A DNA stretch of 64,000 nt from Mytilisepta virgata (lineage: Eukaryota; Mollusca; Bivalvia; Mytilida; Mytilidae): contig JAPWFG010000020.1 of assembly GCA_028015205.1 (NCBI GenBank), positions 310,001 through 374,000 on the forward strand, written 5' to 3'. The notes beneath the pieces are model-generated. The model searched no databases, was not told where the DNA came from, and worked only from the letters and a program-made list of their open reading frames with translations. Shown piece by piece: positions 36,433 to 48,467 of this stretch (its first letter is position 1; each line of letters opens with the position of its first letter). The position numbers and the translations under genes are program-made.

Positions 36433-37047
36433 ATGAATCGTTTCAGTGAACAAGCTTCATGCGAGAAAGGAGCTGAAGATGCATTACACAATTTGCATGA
36501 AAGCAGACAAATGAATGATCTTACACGTTCTTCATCGTCATCATCAAGCGACAATTGCAACTATTGTGTGAACAATTGTTCCTGTTTGGAAACGGGATAC
36601 GTGAGTCAAATAGGAGAAAAAATTTCAACTTGTGCAAATGGAAAACGAGAAGAAGTTATCTGGGCTTTTGGGATTAATATATCAACAGCGGGAAAGCCAA
36701 CACCACGAACTACACAATCCAGACGGGAATTTTTAACTATTTTCTTTAGAAATCTTATCGGTCAAAAACATTTGTTTGTAAAATCAACTGTTTCATTAGT
36801 TTTGAATTTTTTTCTAGCAATAAGTATTTTATGCACAATATTTTTATATGGAAATAGAGATTCGCCTAGAATTTTATCAACATTGAACGAAACACAAGTA
36901 TGTATTGCCTGCAATGGCCTCGGACTACATAGAAGTGCTTTATCCGCTTATAAACAATTATATAACATTGACAGAGTAAAAACAGACGAAGGAAGCCTTC
37001 TGTGTTGTTATGAAAATCAGCGTCACGTGTACTGGTTACTACACATG
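36433..37047 (+). CDS. First coding exon of a type II membrane protein, TNF-ligand-like
   Basis: The frame opens at ATG 36433 and runs 205 codons to a strong donor, ATG|GTAAGT (intron from 37048, phase 0). An in-frame stop at 36334-36336 lies upstream with no other ATG between. There is no N-terminal signal peptide. Residues 1-117 are polar, with a Ser run (about 33-39) and a small Cys cluster (42, 45, 49, 51). One hydrophobic segment at about 118-139 is the only membrane span, so the N terminus should be cytosolic. The outer stretch has an N-glycosylation sequon (NET, about 152-154), a CxxC (157-160) and a CC pair (191-192) followed by an amphipathic, leucine-containing end. This layout matches the N-terminal part of bivalve TNF-superfamily ligands as I remember them, but the TNF domain itself would be on later exons, none of which I found in the window. 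Without it, the family call is tentative; the exon call is stronger. Confidence 0.55.
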
Positions 37048-37807
37048 GTAAGTCATGTTTAATTACATATATTCACAATTTGTGATTTAATACGCATATT
37101 CATAATTTATGATGTAAGGAAATTTAGACGGATATACATGTAATGTTTATAGTGGAAATGAACATGTATAGGACTGTATATTTTCACGGCGCGTGATTAG
37201 CTATTATTGGCTATTCTATTAGCTGATCGCCAAAAGGTGTCGCACTGAAAAAATTCTTGATTAGACGTGACCAGAACGTTTCATCTACTGACCCGAAATT
37301 CATTAGGTTTCCTTCCCTTCTCTTTTCCTTTCATTTATAAACATTTCCCTCTTATCGAACGAAAAAGTTAACTTATTACCTGAAAACTATATGTGGAATG
37401 ACAAAGGCCCGAAGTTTATAGGCCCCGGGAAAAAAGTCCCGAAAGTCGGGGAATAAAAAAATGTGATGACTGTGAAACCGTCAGTGTAACGGTATAAAAC
37501 ATCAAATAAAATAAATATAAAATGTTTGACTCAGATTAAGTTCCCAATGTGATAATAACAATTAGTCTTAATCCTATTTATCAATAAATAAATTTCAATA
37601 TTTTTATTGATAAATATATCTTTTGATCAGTAGAATATTTATCGTTCTTGGCCATGTATGCGAGTCCTTTAGCCTCGGTTTGGCTACATAGATAATGTAC
37701 TCTATCTTAATAATTCAACCTTGAATGATTTCTGATCAACGCCAGTGAGTTTGGAAAGAAAACACTAGCACATCCGCTTAAAACCCAAATTTAGACAGAG
37801 AATTTAT
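37048..37807 (+). other. Presumed start of intron 1
   Basis: Begins with GTAAGT after the exon above. AT-rich, with no recognisable feature before the minisatellite at 37808. Confidence 0.4.
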
Positions 37808-38981
37808 GGACCATGATATCTTTACTCATCAGATGTACGTTTGTGGACCATGCCATCTTTACTCATTAGATGTACGTTTGTGGACCATGTCGTCTTTACT
37901 CATCAGATATACATTTGTAGAGCATGGTATCTTTAATATTCAGACGTACGTTTGTGGACCATGATATCTTTACTCGTGATATCAGATGTTCTTTTGTGTA
38001 CCATGATATCTTTACTCATCAGATATACGTTTTTGGACCAATACATCTTTACTCATCTGATGTACATTTTAGACCATGATATCTTTACTCATCAGATGTA
38101 CGTTTGTGGACGATATCATCTTTACTCATCAGATATACGTTTGTAGAGCATGATATCTTTAATATTCAGATGTACGTTTGTGGACTTTGATATCTTTACT
38201 CATCAGATGTACGTTTGTGGACCATGCCATCTTTACTCATTAGATGTACGTTTTGGATCATGTCGTCTTTACTCATCAGATATACATTTGTAGAGCATGG
38301 TATCTTTAATATTCAGACGTACGTTTGTGGACCATGATATCTTTACTCGTGATATCAGATGTTCTTTTGTGTACCATGATATCTTTACTCATCAGATATA
38401 CGTTTTTGGACCAATACATCTTTACTCATCTGATGTACATTTTAGACCATGATATCTTTACTCATCAGATGTACGTTTGTGGACGATATCATCTTTACTC
38501 ATCAGATATACGTTTGTAGAGCATGATATCTTTAATATTCAGATGTACGTTTGTGGATTTTGATATCTTTACTCATCAGACGTACGTTTGTGGACCATGA
38601 TATCTTTACTCATGATATCAGATGTTCTTTTGTGTACCATGATATCTTTACTCATCAGATATACGTTTATGGACCAATACATCTTTACTCATCAGATATA
38701 CGTTTATGGACCTATACATCTTTACACATCTGATGTACATTTTAGACCATGATATCTTTACTCATCAGATGTACGTTTGTGGACCATGTCATCTTTACTC
38801 ATCAGATATACGATATCTTTAATATTCAGATGTACGTTTGTTGACCTTGATATCTTTACTCATTACATGTACGTTTGTGGACCATGACATCTTTACTAAT
38901 CAGATATACGTTTGTGGATCATGACATCTTTACTCATCAGATATACATTTGTGGACCTTGATATCTTTACTCATCAGACGA
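37808..38981. repeat. 37-bp minisatellite with 373-bp higher-order repeat
   Basis: About 31 head-to-tail copies of a unit of about 37 bp containing GATATCTTTACTCATCAGAT and TGTACGTTTGTGGACCAT. A block of ten units is itself duplicated: the sequence from about 37925 recurs almost unchanged 373 bases later. This gives two identical 64-residue open frames at 37952 and 38325 that are by-products of the repeat. If the exon at 36433 is real, the array lies in its first intron. Confidence 0.95.
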
Positions 38982-40834
38982 GCTTGATTTGGGTTGTACA
39001 TTTCTAACATTTTTCATTTGGTTTTGGTCGTCAGGATTTTCCTATTTATTTTATGTTTTCGGTAGTGATTTGCTGGCATATCTTTTATTATATAAGTGCA
39101 AATAAAAAATGTCAATATGACCGAGAAATGACTTTGTGTATGCAGAAAAAACACAGCAAAAATTCTAAATAAACACAAGGCAGCAAAGCAACATCTGTAA
39201 AGCTAAATCTTACAATCGTTGATTGAAAAAATGGCAATATATATATATATACATTTTATATATTACAAGTATCATTGTTTTATTTTTTAAATTATTTAAC
39301 TTGGTTTATATGAGCATTTTAGTGGATAACTCTATATAAGTCCAATAAGGCAAATAAATATCACATCATACTTAAACAGAACAATTACGAGTCTTAACTG
39401 GTTAGTCAATTTTGATTTATCCAAGCTGTGGTCACATTTAGAAATTTACTGCTCATGGAGGACATTTAAAGTGATTGTAATGATATATAATTGCTTTCGT
39501 GCTATTGAATAAAACATAAATGTAGGTCCGTTGTCAAATCAGTTGTCCGAAATCGATTAAATAAAAAAAACTCTTATTGGTTTGGAAATCACGCAGTTCG
39601 TCATGTTGCATTGCTTATTTAAATGTATTGAGGTTAAATAATCTATAAGTTTCCTATTCATGTATAATACCCAAACTTTTTATATTTACCTACGGTTTTC
39701 TGATAACCTTCCAACTTTGTCACAATTCGGCTCTCAAGGGTGAGCAGAAAATGAAATCTCTCTTCGTGTGTTCTAACTTCTCGTAACATCGGAGACTATA
39801 CTTTTCGATACATATTAGCGTTTGGGTGATAATGAATATGGCCACTATGGTTGAAATATATGTTAATACTATTAAAATATATGTTATCCGCTATCTATAT
39901 TCAGCCAGGCGTAGTTACTTGACCTGTCCTTTCGAAAAATACATATCCAATATTACAGAGGTATCTATCGATAGCAAAAACTTACTGCTTAAAGACTGAC
40001 GTCACAATAGCGGATCTTTACCCAGTGATTGCTGTTACAGAGCTTTTGAAGTCATCAAGATAGTTTCCTAATATTATGCAGCTGTCCACTTTAAAAGGGA
40101 TTTCACTAGCTTGTAAATCCAAACAAATCCAGTTAGACCTAGATGTTTATAATGATTGACATTGTAATATGAATCACAGCAATCATGTATAAAAAAAATT
40201 CACACATAAACACCAAATTCACCATACTTTATGATATATCTACAAAAAAATCTATATCTAATGAAACACAAAGTATGCTAACAAACTACATTTTGAATTA
40301 CTTATACACGCATATATTAGTAACAGTGATAATTAATGTTATAATTAAGTCAGAGCGTCTGAATTCATGAAATCAACTATGTTACATGAGCAGATAGGGA
40401 CTCTTTGACATTGATAGTATAATCATTACCCGACATCATTCCGACTGGTCTTTTTGGAGTTCCCCTCTATCCTTAAGCTTCGGTATTCTGTTAAATCAAG
40501 TACTATTATATTGTTCTATCTTTGTTCAAGCTCTAGGTTGCTTTGTTCGATATCATATTACTTTGCCTTTTATGAATTTCTTTATATATAGTTAAGGATC
40601 AGAACAGATTACAAGGTTTAATATCTATAAAACCTGTTTAACCCCTCCACTTTTAAATGTTTGTACCAAGTGATCCTCAGTATCTTGACACTCCGTTGTA
40701 CTTTATATTAGAAGAAGGGTAAAGTTCTTAGATTCATTTTAATAAAATTTGTTTTACGATTTTTGTTAATTATTGTAAAAAAAAAAATTGATTGATGCGA
40801 CATAGAACTTCAATCTTTTATAACGATGTTTATT
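38982..40834. other. AT-rich noncoding stretch
   Basis: No supported gene. Around 40550-40700 lies a decayed relative of the interspersed repeat at 11310-11880. A short TA run is at about 39237-39250. Confidence 0.4.
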
Positions 40835-41405
40835 TTAGTTATTGGTCGGAGGTTTCTTTGCAATAAAGTTTGTATGAAATAGCAAATTAATAAGTATGGT
40901 TCCTGAATATGAGAATTCACATGGCCTCCGAAGAATTGAAATCAGGACCAGTAAACAACTACTACTACAGCGTGCATCACTCGCCAAATAGAACCATTTC
41001 TTTTTTTTTGTGATCAATATTGCCATGGAAGAATTTTTTAAACGATTTATTGCAGGTTTGTTATTATAGCTTGTTGCTATCATATCGTACGAAGTAGATG
41101 TACTATTGGGAAATGTTGTGAAAAAGACCTTTACTGCTTGTTTATATGAAGCACAAGAAGGTGATATTGTAATTAATTCAAAATTCAATGTTTGATAACT
41201 TGAAATTTATCCGAACATATCGTACAAAACGTGGATATTCTAAAGGATCAAGTTCTATATAAACAGTTTTAATCTTGATATTCCTGAAATATTCCCCTTT
41301 ATGAAACTCAAAATAACCTTCTGCAATTAATATCTTAAACAATTTCATTAACGAAAAGATGAAGATAACTACGGAAGTCAACAATGAAATACCAATGAAC
41401 AACAT
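40835..41405 (-). other. Two overlapping minus-strand open frames, function unknown
   Basis: A 75-codon frame (41178-41405) starts with a hydrophobic segment of about 20 residues followed by a basic, charged stretch. A 117-codon frame (40835-41188) overlaps its end by 11 bases in another phase. The first has a signal-anchor-like beginning and a protein-like charged region (YIELDPLEYPRFVRYVRI). I recognise no family, and a frameshifted relic or chance frames in AT-rich DNA are equally possible. Confidence 0.2.
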
Positions 41406-43085
41406 TACACAATAAATAAAACAACACCACTAACAAACAACAGAGAGTCAGGATTGTCTCATTCTGTATTGATATTTTACAGTTGTTGTTTTATAGGACC
41501 AAACCTTCCCGTTCTCTATCCTATGTTGAGTTGTTTCAACAAACCTTAAGGGAGCAACCGTTTTGTTTTTATGGGGTGACTAGGATGAAATCTTTGATCC
41601 TGACTACTTTTTTTTAACCAAACCTTTGATCCTGGATTTTTTTTTCACATTTGAACAAATAAAAGTCCCGATTGACACAGACCCTGCATTCCTCCCCCAC
41701 CCCTTTCCACCCGCAATAAAAATAATAAAAAGAATTATCACTATTAACAAGAGAAGTCATAAAGGGTTAAGTGACTTTAATTCATAGAATTTATGAGACG
41801 TATGGAGTTAAATCTTCAAGTGACTGGCAGAGTCATTTCAACAGAATGGCTAAGGTTTTCGTATCTGTAGCCGTTATTTTGGAACGATCATCTATTAATT
41901 TATACATTTCTTTGTTGCCTCAACATTACCAATTATTTATTCATTTATATGAATATTGTATAAATTTAATAGAGTTCTGTCTTGCAGTGTGATATACTAC
42001 ATGGCATATGTACCAAGTACATGTACCATCAAACACATGATTATATTAAAAAGGACAAAAATAGAGTATTGACTACCGAAACGCAATATCATTGTAGCTT
42101 TTGCTGTCTGCTACTGTTTTCATAAAATCACCTACGTCTTTTGGATTTTGATATTATGAACTTTCCCCAGTTGTCTTATTGCTTTAGCATTCCGTCGTGG
42201 ATCCATAATTACACGTATCACGGCACCAATCTAACATGATAGAAATATTACCTAAAAGTAAGACATCGATGTCTGACAATCACTCCGATTGCAAATTACA
42301 ATTACTAAAATATTCATTTAAAAAAGAGAAAGAAACTAGACACATGTGAAAGCTGTTGCACTCAGGAGTCAAATAATCTACATGTATCTTAAGTATATAT
42401 CCTGAAAATAGTATAGGTCTTGGTCAATTGACTGAAATTGAAATAAAACGTACATGTACTTAATGTTTAGATTTTCAGTTGTTCCCTTTAACTCGTATAG
42501 TTATTTGATTCTATTAATAAAGAGTTGTATTTCCACTTTATATTATGACTTATGAACAAAAGAACAGCAAAGTATAAAATATAACAGAAAAGTAAAAAAC
42601 AGAACATTTGAGCGTGTAGGTTAAACGTTTGGACTAAAATCAATATTGCGCATCGTTACACTATTCGCAATAATTGTAAATATAAACATGAATTCAAAAA
42701 TTGTAGAAAAGGTCCATTAATGACCTCGGTTTTGCCTCATTATAACTTTTCTCATTTATCTTGTCATAGACCCCATTCCATGGTATTTTCTTACTGATTT
42801 TCTTTTCCATACCGTAAAATCAATTATCGACTAACAAGAACTGCCCTTTTTTACGCCATCTTTAATTTTCCGTTATGACAAAATAAATTTAATAATTGGG
42901 ATTACATTGGTTACGAAATGTTTTTATCTTTCTGGCTCCGGTTTCATAAAACTTCTCAAACTGAGATTTTATTCAAAATTTAAACTTCTAGTTATTTTAT
43001 TGGTCAATATTTGAGTTAAGGATAGCCTGAAGAAATCCTCTAATTTGAGGTATTTTAAGAAACTCAAAGCAAGATTCTGACTTTA
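41406..43085. other. AT-rich noncoding stretch
   Basis: No supported gene. The plus-strand frame at 41771-41992 has no recognisable motif. The segment near 42930-43085 (from CTCCGGTTTCATAAAACTTC) looks repeat-like, but no partner end was found. Confidence 0.35.
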
Positions 43086-43275
43086 TACTTTCCGGTATAA
43101 CATGCATTTCTGTATCGGCAAAAGACATACCGGAGCGATAAAACAGTAGGGGACTAGTAGGATAAAACAGTAATCAAATTCTAAGTCAAAGGAAAAGACT
43201 AGGTCAGGAAAATGGAGCAAACAAACCCGACAAACTAAAAAAATAAACTAAAAAAATCTATACTGTCGGAATCGA
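43086..43275 (-). repeat. Fragment of retroelement 3' tail, minus orientation
   Basis: ATACCGGAGCGATAAAACAG and the following AAGTCAAAGGAAAAGAC...GTCAGGA correspond, diverged, to 58910-58985 and, on the opposite strand, to 28260-28330. It is a short tail-only copy. Confidence 0.45.
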
Positions 43276-43429
43276 CAGTGATCCCCGCACACCTGTAAGT
43301 AGTTGGGCCACTTACCAATAGTGAAAAATATAAAACCTTATTTCTATACAAAAATAGTATGCAGTCATTCTATAAAGAACTTAAATCAATAAACCTAATA
43401 AAAAATGTAAAAACCCTTAGTTGACAAGC

Positions 43430-45262
43430 ATAAAGTGACCATTTTTGAAATTTGACCTCGATATTCTAAATCCGTATTGTGCAACTAAATATAGTGTAGG
43501 ACAATATTATATATAAGCAAAATTAATGAATTGCAAAATGAAAGAAAAGTTAAGGTCACAAACTTCAATTGAAAATTTAAAATTTTGAAAATTAAAATTA
43601 TAATAAATACCTTATTGCACATCTGCATATGGTGATTGACAATTCTCTATAGAAATAAAATGCATAAATTGAAAAACAAAAGACAAGCTTATGTCACAAG
43701 CTTAAATTGATAGTTTTTCGAAATTCGACCCCTCTGGGCCCCAATTTTAGAAAATCAAAATTCTAAAACCTTATTGCGCATCTGCATACAGTGCATGACA
43801 ATACCGTATAGAAATAAAATGCATAAATTGAAAAACAAAAGACGAGCTTATGTCACAAGCTTAAATTGTTGGTTTTTCAAAATTCAACCCCTGTGGGCCC
43901 CAATTTTAGAAAATCAAAATTCTGAAACCTTATTGTGCATCTGCATATAGTGTATGACAATACCGTATAGAAATAAAATGCATAAATTGAAAAACAAAAG
44001 ACGAGCTTATGTCACAAGCTTAAATTGATAGTTTTTCAAAATTCGACCCATGTGGGCCCCAATTTTAGAAAATCAAAATTCTGAAACCTTATTGTGCATT
44101 TGCATATAGTGTATGACAATACCGTATTGACATAAAATAAATTAACTGTAAATTAAGTTAAAGACAAGCTTAAATTGACTGTATTTCGAAATTCGACACC
44201 TGTGGACCCCAGTTTTAGAAAATCAAAATTCTAAAACCTTATTGCACATCTGCATATGGTGCATGACATTACTGTAAAAAAAATGCATAAATTGTAAAAT
44301 GAAACAGAGTTTAGGTCACAAGCTTGAATTGACAGTTTTTCGAAATTCGACCCCTCTGGGCCCCAATTTTAGAAAATCAAAATTCTCAAACCTTATTGCG
44401 CATCTGCATACAGTGCATGACAATACCGTATAGAAATAAAATGTTTAAATTAAAAAAAAGTTTAGGTCACAAGCTTGAATTCCAAATTTTCGAAGTTGAA
44501 CCCATACGAGTCCCTGGTTTAGAAAATCAAAATTCTAAAACCTTATTGCGCATCTACATGATATGCACCATTCTATATAGAAATTAAATTCCTAAACCAA
44601 AAAGTGAAGGAGGAGTTGATGTCACAAGAAACACTACAGTATTATCACATACTGTGTGTAGATGCGCAATAAGGTTTTCGAATTTTGATTTTTAAAAATT
44701 GGGGTCCACATGGGTCGAATTTCGAAAATTGGAATTTAGGCTTTGTGACCTAAACTCCTCATTCATTTTTCACGTCATACATTTAATATCTATACAATAT
44801 TGTCAAATACTATATATAGATGCCCAGTAAGGTTTTAGAATTTTGATTTTCAAAAATAGGGGCCGACAGGGCTCGAATTTCGAAAACTGGAAATTTAAAT
44901 AAACTGCTCACTAATTTTTTATTTTATGCTTTTAATTTCTATACATACTTATGTAGATGCACAGTAAGGTTTTATAATTTTAATTTTGACAATTGGGGGT
45001 TGTATTTCGCAAATTGTGAATTTAAGCTTGTGCCTTAAACTCCTCTTTCATTTTTCATTTAGATTTAATAAATTTATTTGTATATATATAACATTGTTCT
45101 TTATTTTCTGTAGATATGCGAAAAGGTTTTTAATTTTGAAAATCTATTAAGGGATCAAATTCATTTTTTGTTGCAGGTTTCATTTGTGTATAATATTGTT
45201 CTTCACTATGTGTGATGTGCAATAAGGTTTTCAATTTTGAAATTTGATTCAGGGTTCTAATT
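43430..45262. repeat. Tandem array inverted about its middle (giant imperfect palindrome)
   Basis: The first part consists of 150-160-bp units; the landmark CTTATTGCGCATCTGCAT (and variants) occurs at about 43611, 43770, 43929, 44088, 44238, 44392 and 44542. After about 44620 the same landmark appears in reverse complement (GATGCGCAATAAGG and variants) near 44654, 44821, 44955, 45115 and 45215, with the reversed GGGCCCCAATTTTAGAAAATCAAAATT segment. The units are more diverged toward the outer ends. The result is two arms of roughly 1.2 and 0.6 kb meeting head to head. Confidence 0.9.
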
Positions 45263-45644
45263 TTCAGACTGAAATTGTTAAATTGCTAATTTTTCATTGT
45301 TAATTGTTTTTTGACTTGTGCAGTGTGGGGATTGACATCGTTTCTGATGGCACCAATTTCTAGTTTCCCATTACCCATCTGTTGTTGATGTCTCCATAGC
45401 AAATAGGCCCTTAGAGGTTGTCACAAGAGTATACAAACTAGGCTAGAAAAATAAATAAAATTGTAAATAGTATACTAAATGTTCACCAAACTACGTTTTT
45501 AACATTCTTGGAACGAACTATTTTCAGCTCTGACCTGATGACACATACTTGGGTACTCACAGACGTAAACTTTCATTTATGAAATATAAATCTTCAAGCC
45601 ACGATGAATAATTGTTTTGTTATAAGTTTGATACAAATCGTATT
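45263..45644. other. Noncoding gap between two repeats
   Basis: Nothing recognised between the inverted array and the hairpin-ended element. Confidence 0.4.
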
Positions 45645-47753
45645 AGCTCACCTGGCCTAAAATGCCATGTGAGCTATAGCCATCATTTGGCGTCCGTCGT
45701 CGTCGTCGTAGTCGTCCGTCGTCGAACGGCGTAGACATGTCCTTTAAGGATGATCGCTGGTCTAATAGGAAATAAATAGGATTTGAAATAGGTGTTTTAG
45801 TTTGAGAGAACATAGGAATAGTAAACAAATAAGCAAGAAAAAAATATAGATTCATGTGCTCATTTTAGAGCTATAAGGCCTAGGAAAATTTGCAGGAAAT
45901 GGGTTTTCTCTGGATTTGTCATTGTCTTTGCATTGACAACTTCAGTCTCTAAAAAATGTAAGAAAAAATAAAAAAGATTTCATAAAATTTTGTCAAATAC
46001 CATTTTAAGGTATATATGATTGATATCTAAAATAAAAAGTGGGGGTTCATGGGCAAAAAATTTCATGTTTAAGAAATGGATAAAACCCGAGGATTCCGAC
46101 AATCTGACAAAAAGACCAAAACATGACCAGCGAGCATCCTTAAAGATCTCCTCTAAATTTTGTTGGAATGATGTTTGTGAGGTCCTCTAAACATAGACTT
46201 CATTTCATCTCGATCGGACAAAAAACATGGCCGCCATGGGCAATTGTTGTTTCTGAGTGGCTAAGTTTTCAAAAATCTTCTCTGTAACTGCTTGTCCAAA
46301 TGGAACAAAACTTGACAGGAAGCATATATGGGAGGTCCTTTATAAAGTTTCCTCATTTCCTCCCGATCGGACTACAGATATGGCCACCATGGGCATTTCT
46401 TGTTTCTGATTGATTGATATAAAACAATCTTCTCCTCTGAAATCGCTTGGCCAAATGGAACGAAACTTGACAGGGAGCATCTATGGGCGGTTCGTTACAA
46501 AATATCCTCATTTTGTGCCGATCGGGCAACAAATGTGGCAATCACGGGCAATTCTTGTTTCTCATTGGTTGATTAAAAAAATTTAATCTGGAACTCCTTG
46601 GCGAAATGGAACGAAATTTGTCAGGAACCATATATGGGAGGTCCTTTATAAAGTTTCCTCATTTGGGCCCGATCGCACTACAATATGGCCGCCATGGGCA
46701 TTTCTTTTTTCTGATTGGCTGATATAAAACAATCTTTTTCTCTGATACCGCTTGGCCAAATGGAACGAAACTTGGCAATTCTTGTTTCTCATTGGTTGAT
46801 TAAAAAAAATTAATTTGGAACTCCTTGGCGAAATGGAACGAAATTTGTCAGGAACCATATATGGGAGGTCCTTTATAAAGTTTCCTCATTTGGTCCCGAT
46901 CGGACTACAATATGGCCGCCATGGGCAGTTCTTTTTTCTGATTGGCTGATATAAAACAATCTTTTTCTCTGATACCGCTTGGCCAAATGGAACGAAACTT
47001 GACAAAAAGCATCTGTGGGAGGTTTTTTTTACAAAGTTACCTCATTTTCTCCAAATCAGGCGACAAACATGACCACCATGGGCAATTTTTTTTCCTGATT
47101 AGTTGATTAAAAATAGCACATAGGTGATAGGTGAAAAATGCACTTTTTGGCTCATATGTCAAAAAGTAAAGCAGTTACAGCAAAACTTACAAGAACTATA
47201 AATATTTATGATGTCAAGATCTACCTGCTCTGAAATTTTCAGATGAATCGGTCAACTCATTTTCGGATTATTGCCCCTGATTTGTTAATTTTAAGGAAAT
47301 TTTGCTGTTTTAGGTTATTGACTTGAATATTATTATAGATAGACAAACAGCTAAAATGTTCAGCATAACTTGAAATAAAATTGAAATAAATTAAATGGTA
47401 GCTCTACAGGTAAAATGGAGAGTCAAGGGTCAAGGTCATTGAAAAAGTCCAAAGCAAACGATGAAAAAGTCCCTAGCTACCATATATATTTAGATTCAGG
47501 ACCCTATAATATAGATGTTCAAGTCAATATGGAGTCTCAAGGGTGAAAGTCATAAAAAAACCATACCAACCGATGGAAAAGTCCCTAGCAACCAGATATA
47601 TTTGGGTTCAGGATTATATATTTTAGCTGTACAAGTCAATATGAAGGCGAAAAATGCGACGGTATACATTAAATAGCAAAAATAATAATTGATGCAAGAT
47701 ATACACAAAAAATAACAGGTGAGTGATTCAGACTCCTGGGAGCCTCTTGTTTA
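45645..47753. mobile_element. Hairpin-ended interspersed repeat with internal tandem units
   Basis: Begins with a hairpin (AGCTCACCTGGC ... GCCATGTGAGCT, 45645-45675) and a GTC-rich tract (about 45688-45725). It ends near CAGGTGAGTGATTCAGACTC (47716), whose CAGGTGAG complements the start. Inside, about 46150-47090 holds five or so diverged units of about 180-240 bp, each with GATCGGAC(T)ACA...ATGGCCGCCATGGGCA and CTTGGCCAAATGGAACGAAA. From memory, elements starting AGCTCACCTGGCC are very abundant in bivalves. I cannot assign a class; no transposase or polymerase is present. Confidence 0.65.
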
Positions 47754-47985
47754 TTATATCCTGTTGTATCTTAAAGGAAGCGCATTCGACACCTGCACAA
47801 ATATGGACTACATTAGCGATCCCGTTGATTAAAACTATGAACCATATTACGTCTTAGTTATTTAGAATGTTACACGAAGAGCCGATTTAAGGGTATATTA
47901 ATGCTCTCTGAAATTAATAAATATATTCTACGTCATTCATAAACTGGCTTTAGTATGCAATTTTAAGACTTGCAAGATTCCAAAG
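47754..47985. other. Noncoding gap left of the retrotransposon
   Basis: AT-rich, no features; ends at the GCTTT target duplication (47986-47990). Confidence 0.5.
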
Positions 47986-47990
47986 GCTTT

Positions 47991-48249
47991 TGTTGTGTAT
48001 TTATAACAACAAAAATAAACGTCTATACTCTATGACTACATTTTATTGAAGTGATTTTCTCAGCAGATACATTCATACAAAAGATAGAGAACAGATGTCA
48101 ATTTAACTTTCCCAGGATAAGAGTTTACATATCATTATGCCAGTGCTGATCAAGATAGCGATAAGGTGGCGGCACTGGCTTAAAACATAATTAATATTAA
48201 TGTCTTTCTTCAAACTGAAATAACCTAGACAAAAGGTCAATATACTATA
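47991..48249 (-). repeat. 3' LTR
   Basis: Left-hand LTR in plus coordinates. In element orientation it starts TATAGTATATTGACC and ends ATAAATACACAACA, so the 5' terminus is TA rather than the usual TG. A poly(A) signal AATAAA lies at 48042-48047 (minus). An 8-bp inverted repeat GCCAGTGC/GCACTGGC brackets 48139-48179 and could form a hairpin. Confidence 0.93.
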
Positions 48250-48259
48250 TTTCCTCCCT
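48250..48259 (-). promoter_or_regulatory. Polypurine tract (plus-strand primer)
   Basis: Read on the minus strand the bases immediately before the 3' LTR are AGGGAGGAAA, a purine-only run directly abutting the LTR boundary. This is where second-strand DNA synthesis would be primed. Confidence 0.85.
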
Positions 48260-48467
48260 ACTAAATTCCATACGTCAGCATACGTAAAAATAATAATGAA
48301 TGAAATTGAAAAACAAAATAATAGAGTTCAGAAAGAAATATAGGACATGCAATTTACAAATATTTTCATCATTTCATGCAAGATCAGACTTAGTGCCTGA
48401 TTATGATTACACGAGGATTATTCTGCCTCATATTCGGTGTAACCATAAGTGTCCTATACGCGCACTA

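Noticed and set aside
37952..38733. Two identical 64-codon frames and a related 60-codon frame
   Set aside because: By-products of the 37-bp minisatellite and its 373-bp duplication; not conserved coding sequence.
37808..38981. CRISPR-like regular repeat array
   Set aside because: Repeats are contiguous without unique spacers, the genome is animal-like and there are no cas genes; it is a minisatellite.
48260..48467. Envelope gene downstream of Pol
   Set aside because: Only about 200 bases separate the Pol stop from the polypurine tract and they are not coding, so there is no env.
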